From an uncultured Lachnospiraceae bacterium (lineage in GTDB: Bacteria; Bacillota_A; Clostridia; Lachnospirales; Lachnospiraceae), in contig CAJUFW010000006.1 in NCBI GenBank assembly GCA_910585655.1, positions 1 to 5,062 on the forward strand: a DNA stretch of 5,062 nucleotides, written 5' to 3'. The notes under the pieces were generated by a model, which saw only the letters and a list, made by a program, of their open reading frames with translations, was not told the origin of the DNA and made no database searches. This document shows positions 1-4,662 of the stretch, one piece after another; position 1 is the first letter of the stretch, and each line of letters starts with the position of its first letter. A program made the position numbers and the translations under genes.

Positions 1-49
1 ATCTACACGTACTGACACACTCTTTCCCTACACGACGCTCTTCCGATCT
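1..49 (+). other. Illumina TruSeq adapter contamination
   Basis: These bases are sequencing-library adapter, not genome. Bases 1-8 (ATCTACAC) are the end of the P5 flow-cell sequence. Bases 9-16 (GTACTGAC) sit where the 8-base i5 index belongs and match, from memory, TruSeq HT index D508. Bases 17-49 are the read-1 primer site, ending in GCTCTTCCGATCT. The biological sequence therefore starts at base 50. Any open frame crossing base 50 is chimeric. Confidence 0.98.
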
Positions 50-203
50 CTGCATGACGGACGGTGTTCCTCCCGGCTTGATATTGTTCCATTAGAGTAT
101 CTTCGATAGCAAGCTTGCTGTCTGGCGGAAGGATGCCGCTTTGAATGTTCTGACGGATGGCGTCGGCAATTTGAAGATACTTGGCGTTTTTTCTTGTATT
201 CAT
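50..203 (-). CDS. GntR-family transcriptional regulator, N-terminal fragment (cut by contig end)
   Basis: Only the first 51 residues are genomic. They form most of the winged helix-turn-helix of a GntR-family repressor. Residues 9-20 (YLQIADAIRQNI) are the typical first helix, followed by GILPPDSKL, EDTLMEQYQAG and the recognition segment RNTVRHA, matching the family pattern LPSE..LA..Y.VSR.TVR.A. The effector-binding domain is missing, so the subfamily (for example HutC-like or AraR-like) and the ligand cannot be told. The ATG at 201-203 follows an AAAGGA sequence about 12 bases upstream. The frame continues into the adapter as EIGRASCRERV, a known translated-adapter artefact that is not part of the protein. 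The gene diverges from the GH35 gene, so it probably represses that gene and itself in response to a sugar; that is inference from position. A complete family member is usually about 230-370 residues. Confidence 0.88.
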
Positions 204-261
204 GTTAAGAAAGATCCTTTTCTGCTTGGGATTTGATTTTACTGGTAAAAATCATGCCATA

Positions 262-290
262 ATAATAGCAGAAATACATTCTATTTTCAA
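262..290 (-). promoter_or_regulatory. Likely promoter of the GntR gene
   Basis: Read on the minus strand, TTGAAA (285-290) and TATTAT (262-267) are separated by exactly 17 bases, a good sigma-A-type promoter. Transcription would start near 255, giving a leader of about 50 bases before the ATG at 203. One copy of the AATRGAATGWATT motif (273-285) fills most of the spacer, a position from which a bound repressor would block polymerase. Confidence 0.6.
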
Positions 291-414
291 TAAGAAATTT
301 CATTGATTTAGAATAAAAATAGCTTGACGTATGATAAAATACTAAGTAAAATAAAAGAGATTTATTCAAGTAAAGAAAAAATGGAATGAATTGTAGAATA
401 AAATAGAATGAATT
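273..414. repeat. Three copies of a 13-base motif, candidate GntR operator sites
   Basis: The motif AATRGAATGWATT occurs at 380-392 and 402-414 on the plus strand and at 273-285 on the minus strand. The two plus-strand copies differ at one base and are 22 bases apart, about two helical turns, just downstream of the GH35 promoter. The minus-strand copy lies between the -35 and -10 of the GntR promoter. The outer AAT...ATT arms make each copy a weak dyad. This layout suits a repressor controlling both divergent genes, but the region is very AT-rich and chance repeats are possible. It does not match an operator I can name. Confidence 0.35.
324..352 (+). promoter_or_regulatory. Likely promoter of the GH35 gene
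   Basis: TTGACG (324-329) and TAAAAT (347-352) are separated by 17 bases, close to the sigma-A consensus. The start would lie near 359, leaving an AT-rich leader of nearly 150 bases before the ATG at 507. A perfect TATAAT at 451-456 could mark a second start, but no convincing -35 sits 16-18 bases upstream of it. Confidence 0.6.
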
Positions 415-490
415 AAAAGCTGTTTTCTTTTTTAGAAGTTCTATATTATCTATAATTAACGATGTTATCAAAAAAATTTATCAATGGTAA

Positions 491-499
491 GAAGGAGGA
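491..499 (+). promoter_or_regulatory. Ribosome binding site deciding the GH35 start
   Basis: GAAGGAGGA lies 7 bases before the ATG at 507. The earlier in-frame ATG at 462 has no purine-rich site before it, so the 15 residues it would add are almost certainly not translated. Confidence 0.88.
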
Positions 500-506
500 T
501 TTTTTT

Positions 507-2090
507 ATGTCAATTCCCTATTTAAAAAAAGAACACGGTATGACCAGGCTTTATGTGCAGGGCAAACCATTTTATGCAAGATCCGGTGAAATCCATAATT
601 CCAGCTCCTCTTCTTTAGAGTATATGGAAGAACAGGTTTGGCCGGCGCTGCGTCAGCTTCATTTAAATTGCGTGGTAGCGCCGATTTACTGGGAATGTGT
701 GGAGCCGGAGGAGGGAGTGTTTGACTTTACTCTCATTGACGGGCTGGTGGAGCAGGCAAGAAGAGAGAAAGTGCGTCTGGTGCTGTTATGGTTCGGATTG
801 TGGAAAAATAGTGCGTCTACATACGTGCCGGGTTGGGTAAAGAATGATCAGAAGCGTTTCTTTCAGGTACGTCCGGCGTCAGGGCAGAATTTAGGCTATA
901 TGGGCGGGAAAATGAGGATTATTTCTCCCTTGTGTCAGGAGGCGGTACAGGCAGACGCTAAGGCATATGCTGCGGTAATGAAGCATATCCGGGAGATCGA
1001 CGAGGCGGAATCTACCGTGATTACCATGCAGGTAGAAAACGAGATCGGCGTTCTGGGTTCCGCCAGAGATCATTCCGATTATGCCGATCAGGAATTCGCC
1101 AGGGAAATTCCGGCGGCAGTGGCAGAACACTTTGGCGTAAGCGGATCCTGGACAGAAGCGTTTGGCGGGGATGCAGACGAGCAGTTTATGGCGTGGCATT
1201 ATGGGCAGGCGGTCGAGACGATTGCTTCTGCCGGGAAAAGGGAGTATCCGATTCCGATGTATGTCAATGCCTGGTTAGAGCAGTATCCGTGGAACCCGGG
1301 CAGCTATCCGTCGGGCGGACCACAGTTTAAAATGTGTGAAATGTGGAGGCTGGCAGCGCCTGCCATAGATTTTTTTGCACCTGATATTTATGTGGAGAAT
1401 TACCGGGATGTCTGTGACGAATATGCCGCAAAGGGGAATCCGCTCTTTATCCCAGAGGTACGCCAGAGTGCGGATGCCATTCCGTTTTACTTCTATGCCG
1501 TAGGTCGTCATAATGCGCTTTGCTTTGCACCGTTTGGTATAGAGGATATGGCAGGTACCGCTAAGACGCTCGATGCCCAGCTTTTGGCACAGCTTAATAT
1601 TACCGCTTCCGCCATGCAGACAGACGCGGCAGCAGGGCAGGCTTTAGGAGCGGCTTATGAGCTGGTGGCAAATATGGAGGAGCTTGTACAGAAGGCGCAT
1701 GAGGAAGGGCGGATTTATGGTTTCCTGGAGTATCATGATAAGGGAACGACGATTAAACTTCCGCATTTTAACGTACGGGTTTCCTATGGAATGGGAGGCT
1801 TCGGACCGTTTCAGCCGCCAAAGCCAGCGGGAGAGCCGGTAAGCGGGGGATTTTTGATTCAGCTTTCCGACTGGGAATTTGTCGTAGTTGGTACGAGAAT
1901 CCGTGTAGGGCTTCAGGCAAAAGAAGGCAGCGGAATGGAAGTGGAAATCGAACGGAAGGAAGAAGGACGTTATATAAACGGCGTCTGGAAGAGAGGACGT
2001 ATTTTAAACGGAGACGAGGCTTCAAGCGACGCGACGATAGGGGCAATGCCGGAGGCTTTGTATTTCCGGGTGTTTGAGTACGAGGCTTAA
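507..2090 (+). CDS. GH35 beta-galactosidase-like glycoside hydrolase (GanA/DUF5597 type)
   Basis: This 527-residue protein is a retaining exo-glycosidase of the GH35 type, likely removing terminal beta-galactose (or a related sugar) from short oligosaccharides. The N-terminal part is a TIM-barrel, with RSGEIHNSS near residue 26, then NCVVAPIYWECVEPEEGVFDF (about 54-74) and LVLLWFGLWKN (91-101). The segment VENEIG places the acid/base at Glu179. FIPEVR places the nucleophile at Glu317. The C-terminal 150 residues (GGFLIQLSDWEFVVVGTRIRV and what follows) resemble the DUF5597 domain found in GH35 proteins such as the xyloglucan-active Cellvibrio enzyme Bgl35A. There is no signal peptide or membrane segment, so it acts in the cytoplasm on imported sugars. 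The transporter is not in the window and may lie beyond the cut contig end. The gene is visibly richer in G+C than the regulatory genes to its right. Exact substrate is uncertain: beta-galactoside is the family norm, not something the sequence proves. Confidence 0.88.
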   Translation: MSIPYLKKEHGMTRLYVQGKPFYARSGEIHNSSSSSLEYMEEQVWPALRQLHLNCVVAPIYWECVEPEEGVFDFTLIDGLVEQARREKVRLVLLWFGLWKNSASTYVPGWVKNDQKRFFQVRPASGQNLGYMGGKMRIISPLCQEAVQADAKAYAAVMKHIREIDEAESTVITMQVENEIGVLGSARDHSDYADQEFAREIPAAVAEHFGVSGSWTEAFGGDADEQFMAWHYGQAVETIASAGKREYPIPMYVNAWLEQYPWNPGSYPSGGPQFKMCEMWRLAAPAIDFFAPDIYVENYRDVCDEYAAKGNPLFIPEVRQSADAIPFYFYAVGRHNALCFAPFGIEDMAGTAKTLDAQLLAQLNITASAMQTDAAAGQALGAAYELVANMEELVQKAHEEGRIYGFLEYHDKGTTIKLPHFNVRVSYGMGGFGPFQPPKPAGEPVSGGFLIQLSDWEFVVVGTRIRVGLQAKEGSGMEVEIERKEEGRYINGVWKRGRILNGDEASSDATIGAMPEALYFRVFEYEA

Positions 2091-2152
2091 AAAGAAGTTA
2101 TAGTAGCAAAAAAGCTACAGATAAAACGGGGCTTTCGCAATAAGGATGGAGT

Positions 2153-2206
2153 ATACAAGATATCGTATTGTTTTGGAATCAAATCTCACTAAATCTTGTA
2201 TCTGTT
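2153..2206 (+). terminator. Possible terminator after the GH35 gene
   Basis: ATACAAGAT (2153-2161) and ATCTTGTAT (2193-2201) form a perfect 9-base-pair stem, followed by CTGTTTTT. The 31-base loop is long and the stem is A+T-rich, so it would be a weak terminator. A second small hairpin, GTAGC-A6-GCTAC at 2103-2118, has no T tract on this strand. Confidence 0.4.
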
Positions 2207-2241
2207 TTTCTTAGTGCGGCAGCCCTCTTGCAAAAATACAA

Positions 2242-2469
2242 CTACAGCGTTATTTGAATAGGCTCTTGCGGCTCTTCATTTACAAAACGTACGACCTCAT
2301 TTGGTGTACAATCACAGGCACAACAGATTTTTTCCAGGGTAAGAAGCGTAATATTCCCATTATTTTTTAGGGTATCCAGCGTCTTGTTGTCAATTTCACC
2401 CTTCAACAGCTTATACTGTGAGATGCCCTTTTTCTCCATTGTTTCCCATAAAGGTGTAAAATCAATCAT
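2242..2469 (-). CDS. Small Cro/C1-type helix-turn-helix regulator, copy 1
   Basis: This 75-residue protein is a single-domain DNA-binding regulator of the XRE family (HTH_26 type). The start MIDFTPLWETMEKKGISQYKLL carries the first helices. The recognition segment is EIDNKTLDTLKNNGNITL (about 25-42). LEKICCACDCTPNEVVRF closes the fold, as in the family pattern IC..L.C...DI. The start at 2469 is preceded by GAAGGGAG six bases away. An upstream extension of the frame crosses the conserved control region and is rejected. It is about 80 percent identical by eye to copies 2 and 3 over the first 63 residues, with an unrelated tail. Its own control region lies 80-115 bases upstream. It is also downstream of the sigma factor gene on the same strand, so read-through is possible. 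Likely an autoregulator; what else it controls is unknown. Confidence 0.85.
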   Translation of the reverse strand: MIDFTPLWETMEKKGISQYKLLKGEIDNKTLDTLKNNGNITLLTLEKICCACDCTPNEVVRFVNEEPQEPIQITL

Positions 2470-2484
2470 TTTAATCTCCCTTCC

Positions 2485-2502
2485 GGCGCTTTTTCTTTCG
2501 CC
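2485..2502 (-). promoter_or_regulatory. Small hairpin before the ribosome binding site of regulator 1
   Basis: In the mRNA sense GGCG (2499-2502) pairs with CGCC (2485-2488) across a 10-base A-rich loop, directly followed by the GGAAGGGAG ribosome site. Regulator 2 has the same arrangement. The stem is only four pairs, so a role in translation is a guess. Confidence 0.25.
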
Positions 2503-2513
2503 ATTTAATCGTG

Positions 2514-2585
2514 TTATAGTATGATTATGCCCGAAAAGCAAGTAAAAGAGTATTGTGCATATAATCACAATATAAAATTCGGCAA
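2514..2585 (-). promoter_or_regulatory. Conserved control region, copy 1: promoter and operator dyad of regulator 1
   Basis: TATTGTG (2551-2557) and CACAATA (2566-2572) form a 7-base dyad with an 8-base spacer. On the minus strand TTGCCG (2580-2585) and TATATG (2558-2563) are 16 bases apart and could be the promoter of regulator 1, with the dyad overlapping it as an operator would. A second conserved block, TTATAGTATGATTATGCC, lies at 2514-2531. The spacer also reads TATAAT on the plus strand (2560-2565), but no -35 fits it. An open plus-strand frame, 2521-2604 (27 codons), covers the region. Plus-strand transcription from here would run directly into the 3' end of the sigma gene, so this copy lacks an obvious divergent partner. 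Confidence 0.55.
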
Positions 2586-2624
2586 TAAAGACTGGTTATT
2601 TTAATGTTACAGGTGATAGGGAGA

Positions 2625-3203
2625 TTAAAGAAGACCTTCTTGTTTTAACCGTTTCCAGAGTGTTTCCCTGCCTCGTTGCAGCCGTTTTCTGACAGCCGCA
2701 TGAGAAATTCCTAAAATGTCTGCTATCTGGGCGGCACTTTGGTTGTGAAAGTAAAACAAATCGATACAATCTCGTTCCTGCGGCTTTAAATCATCTATAA
2801 ACTGCCGGAGATAGCTTGTTAAATCTTTATCTAAGAACTGAATTTCCGGCGACGTCAGTTCTTTTTGGGGAGATTCTTTTGACAGTAGAGTTTCAAAGGC
2901 TGTTTGTTCACAGGGAAGCTCCTTTTGGGCTTTTTTCTTCATGGTAAGAGCTGTATTACGAACGATGGTTTTAAGAAAGCTTTTTGTCCGGGCGATATCT
3001 TCTTCGTGAATGCTGTCTAGGCGGCGCATCATCTTGATACAGGCGTCATGTACAGCGTCCTCTGCCATAGTATGATTTAAGAGAATGGAATATGCGAGCT
3101 GATACATATCAGAGCCGTAAGCTTGATAAAGACGTGTAAATTTCTCTTTATCGCCGGGACTGGCGCATGCAGATAAGGTCGTAAAAAGGTAATCTGGTGG
3201 CAT
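2625..3203 (-). CDS. ECF-like RNA polymerase sigma-70 family sigma factor
   Basis: This 192-residue protein has the two-domain layout of an extracytoplasmic-function sigma factor. Region 2 spans about residues 22-90: FTRLYQAYGSDMYQLAYSIL, then MAEDAVHDACIKMMR, matching the A.D..Q..F pattern of region 2.2, then FLKTIVRNTAL. A linker of about 40 residues follows. Region 4 is about 139-187: LKPQERDCIDLFYF, then the helix-turn-helix SAAQIADILGISHAAVRKRLQRGRETL. It would direct core polymerase to a dedicated promoter set. The ATG at 3203 has AAGGAG seven bases upstream. It begins 60 bases after regulator 2 on the same strand with no promoter seen between, so the two probably form an operon. No anti-sigma factor is adjacent, and the usual activating signal cannot be inferred. 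No clear terminator follows it. Confidence 0.87.
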   Translation of the reverse strand: MPPDYLFTTLSACASPGDKEKFTRLYQAYGSDMYQLAYSILLNHTMAEDAVHDACIKMMRRLDSIHEEDIARTKSFLKTIVRNTALTMKKKAQKELPCEQTAFETLLSKESPQKELTSPEIQFLDKDLTSYLRQFIDDLKPQERDCIDLFYFHNQSAAQIADILGISHAAVRKRLQRGRETLWKRLKQEGLL

Positions 3204-3263
3204 TAGAGTTCTCCTTTTCCTTTGTTTCTTCTTTGCTTTTTCTAAGCATTTTTCCTGTGTTTT

Positions 3264-3494
3264 TTATGGCTCTTCGTTCTCGTTTTCCTCCTTGCTTGGT
3301 CGTTCTACAAAGCATACTACGTCGTTTGGAGTACAGCTACACGCACGACAGATCTTTTCCAAAGTAAGAAGCGTAATGTTACGATCATTTTTTAAGGTGT
3401 CTAATGTCTTGTTATCAATTCCGCTCTTTAGTAGATGATATTGGGAAATTCCCTTTTTTTTCATGGTTTCCCATAAAGGTGTAAAATCAATCAT
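3264..3494 (-). CDS. Small Cro/C1-type helix-turn-helix regulator, copy 2
   Basis: This 76-residue protein is a second XRE-family regulator of the same subfamily as copy 1. The shared core runs from MIDFTPLWETMKKKGISQYH through GIDNKTLDTLKNDRNITL to LEKICRACSCTPNDVVCFV. The tail (ERPSKEENENEEP) is short and acidic. The start at 3494 follows AAAGGAA at a spacing of six bases. The recognition helix (IDNKTLDTLKN) is identical in all three copies, whereas 5 of those 11 codons differ synonymously from copy 1, so the protein has been held constant over a long divergence. It lies first in a probable operon with the sigma factor and diverges from the 162-residue unknown gene. A role as repressor of its own divergent promoter is inferred from the dyad upstream. 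Confidence 0.85.
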   Translation of the reverse strand: MIDFTPLWETMKKKGISQYHLLKSGIDNKTLDTLKNDRNITLLTLEKICRACSCTPNDVVCFVERPSKEENENEEP

Positions 3495-3509
3495 AGTATG
3501 TTCCTTTCC

Positions 3510-3523
3510 GGCGTTTTTTCGCC
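3510..3523 (-). promoter_or_regulatory. Small hairpin before the ribosome binding site of regulator 2
   Basis: In the mRNA sense GGCG-A6-CGCC forms a four-base-pair hairpin immediately before GGAAAGGAA. The same arrangement precedes regulator 1 with a longer loop, but regulator 3 lacks it. This may be remnant similarity between the copies and not a control element. Confidence 0.25.
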
Positions 3524-3568
3524 ACGTTTTTGCTTATCCGTATCGTATCCCAAAATGGATGCCCGGTC

Positions 3569-3640
3569 TTATAATATGATTATGCCTGAAAAGAAAATAG
3601 ATGGATATTGTGTATATAATCACAATATAAAAAGCGGCAA
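3569..3640 (-). promoter_or_regulatory. Conserved control region, copy 2: promoter and operator dyad of regulator 2
   Basis: ATATTGTG (3605-3612) and CACAATAT (3621-3628) form a perfect 8-base dyad around TATATAAT. On the minus strand TTGCCG (3635-3640) and TATATA (3613-3618), 16 bases apart, are the likely promoter of regulator 2. The block TTATAATATGATTATGCC (3569-3586) repeats copy 1 with two changes and the same distance to the dyad. The plus-strand frame 3576-3695 (39 codons) covers it. The region sits between regulator 2 and the 162-residue unknown gene and may control both. Confidence 0.6.
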
Positions 3641-3663
3641 TTATGAAGCTATAGGAAAAAAGA

Positions 3664-3693
3664 TTGCAAATCCAAATCGATTGATGTTAAAAT
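3664..3693 (+). promoter_or_regulatory. Possible promoter of the 162-residue unknown gene
   Basis: TTGCAA (3664-3669) and TAAAAT (3688-3693) are 18 bases apart, and TGT directly before TAAAAT makes an extended -10. Transcription would start near 3700, about 40 bases before the coding start. If real, the gene can be expressed without the dyad-region promoter, though the dyad 40 bases upstream could still influence it. Confidence 0.4.
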
Positions 3694-3741
3694 AGAGGCA
3701 GAAAGCGATTCCGGCAGTATAAAGGAGAGGAGTTATGGAAC

Positions 3742-4230
3742 ATGGCGGAGGATTTTTGCGGTAAAGAGGATGTTAGATACGATAAGAAACGTAGTGAGGC
3801 ATTAGAGCATTTGCATTGTGGATTGCGGGAACACCAGGAAGATATAGATACGTTACTTTGGCAGACGATACTTGCTTATCAGAATTATCCGTTTTATACT
3901 ACTTCAGGATTGCCGTTTTGTTATACCATAAAACGGAAGCGGAACGGAGAGTATAGTGGGGAGCTGTTGATATCCCGTAAGGAGGGAAGCAAAACGCTGA
4001 CAAAAAGCTCCGTGCTGCTGGCTTTTCATAAGATATTAGAAGAAATGGCAGCCGGTACGCAGGAACACACGCCTGTTATCCCGGAATATAGCGGACCTAA
4101 GGCAATCGGGCAGATATTTGGGATTTCCTATATTTACAGCTTGTTTTGGGAAATGGGTTTGATTAGGGTGCCGGAAAAGGTAGAGAGGAAGCTAAAAAAT
4201 AAAAAAGAGACCTCTGCCGCAACCCTTTGA
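3742..4230 (+). CDS. Uncharacterised soluble protein, 162 residues
   Basis: I do not recognise a named family. The protein has a charged N-terminus (about 1-35), a central block YQNYPFYTTSGLPFCYTIKR (46-65) followed by GELLISRKEGSKTLTKSS, and a C-terminal block SGPKAIGQIFGISYIYSLFW (117-136), then a basic tail. From memory, short clostridial hypothetical proteins share the layout FYT..GL.F.YTIK, (I/V).RKE.S.T, and GPK..G..G.SY.Y, but this is unchecked. There is no signal peptide, and the hydrophobic stretch near 125-141 is too polar to be a sure membrane segment. The chosen ATG has GGAGAGGAG (3724-3732) nine bases upstream. Another ATG at 3735, closer to that site, opens an overlapping frame of only nine codons. 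It diverges from regulator 2, ends 29 bases from the convergent regulator 3, and may be a target of these regulators. Confidence 0.7.
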   Translation: MAEDFCGKEDVRYDKKRSEALEHLHCGLREHQEDIDTLLWQTILAYQNYPFYTTSGLPFCYTIKRKRNGEYSGELLISRKEGSKTLTKSSVLLAFHKILEEMAAGTQEHTPVIPEYSGPKAIGQIFGISYIYSLFWEMGLIRVPEKVERKLKNKKETSAATL

Positions 4231-4237
4231 AGCAGGG
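4194..4237 (-). terminator. Possible terminator of regulator 3
   Basis: Read on the minus strand, CCCTGC (4232-4237) can pair with GCAGAGG (4211-4217) with one bulged base across a 14-base loop, and a T-rich run with two T6 tracts (4194-4206) follows within a few bases. It would stop transcripts of regulator 3 inside the end of the convergent unknown gene. The stem is short, so confidence is moderate. Confidence 0.4.
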
Positions 4238-4259
4238 CTACGACAACAGATACGCTTTT

Positions 4260-4505
4260 TTAGTCATTTGGAGCTTTTTTCTCTTCTGCCGGTTTTGCCT
4301 GTACTGGTTCGTCAGGGATAAAACGAAAGACCTCGTTTGGTGTACAATCACAGATCCGACAGATTTTTTCTACCGTGTAAAGTGTAATATTTCCGTTATT
4401 TTTCAGAGTGTCTAAGGTTTTGTTGTCAATTCCCTCTTGGAGTAGTTGGTATTGTGAGATGTTTTTCCTTTTCATAGTTTCCCATAAAGGCGTATAGTCG
4501 ATCAT
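4260..4505 (-). CDS. Small Cro/C1-type helix-turn-helix regulator, copy 3
   Basis: This 81-residue protein is the third and most diverged XRE-family paralogue. It keeps the core MIDYTPLWETMKRKNISQYQ, GIDNKTLDTLKNNGNITLYT and VEKICRICDCTPNEVFRFI, with a longer charged tail (PDEPVQAKPAEEKKAPND). By eye it is just under 80 percent identical to copy 1 over the first 63 residues. The start at 4505 is preceded by AAAGGAG, the best ribosome site of the three. It diverges from the VanZ-like gene and converges on the 162-residue unknown gene. Its recognition helix is unchanged from copies 1 and 2, so it probably binds the same operator. That is inference; repressor or activator action cannot be told from sequence. 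Confidence 0.85.
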   Translation of the reverse strand: MIDYTPLWETMKRKNISQYQLLQEGIDNKTLDTLKNNGNITLYTVEKICRICDCTPNEVFRFIPDEPVQAKPAEEKKAPND

Positions 4506-4540
4506 AGAAATCTCCTTTCCGATGTTTTGACGAACCGAGT

Positions 4541-4612
4541 TTGTAATATGACTATAACCGAAAAAATGGTAAAATCATATTGTGTATATAATCACAATAT
4601 GAAAACCGGCAA
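4541..4612 (-). promoter_or_regulatory. Conserved control region, copy 3: promoter and operator dyad of regulator 3
   Basis: ATATTGTG (4577-4584) and CACAATAT (4593-4600) form a perfect dyad, and all 24 bases are identical to copy 2. On the minus strand TTGCCG (4607-4612) and TATATA (4585-4590) are 16 bases apart. The second block (TTGTAATATGACTATAACC, 4541-4559) is more diverged but keeps its distance to the dyad. The plus-strand frame 4548-4643 (31 codons) covers it and ends 19 bases before the VanZ-like gene. The dyad lies about 65 bases upstream of that gene, so it could control both directions. Confidence 0.6.
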
Positions 4613-4662
4613 GAGAAATTGCAGGAAGAACAGTCTGTTTTAGGTAGGAAAGAGGAGCTGAT

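Noticed and set aside
205..471. Minus-strand open frame in the GntR/GH35 gap
   Set aside because: It is low-complexity, AT-driven sequence lying over both promoters, with no family resemblance.
462..506. Longer form of the GH35 protein starting at the ATG at 462
   Set aside because: No ribosome site precedes that ATG, whereas a strong one lies 7 bases before the ATG at 507, and the added 15 residues do not look like a signal peptide.
891..2046. Several open frames on both strands within the GH35 gene
   Set aside because: They are shadows of a gene with clear catalytic motifs in its own frame.
2470..2568. N-terminal extension of regulator 1 upstream of 2469
   Set aside because: It would translate the promoter and dyad region. 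The paralogues start at the same MID(F/Y)TPLWE, each directly after a ribosome site.
3735..3764. Nine-codon frame overlapping the start of the 162-residue gene
   Set aside because: It is too short to support, and the ATG at 3742 has a suitable ribosome site. It could be a leader peptide, but nothing else indicates it.
2551..4600. CRISPR array or tandem repeat suggested by the recurring dyad
   Set aside because: Copies are about 1 kb apart with genes between them, and each is tied to a regulator start, so they are regulatory sites.
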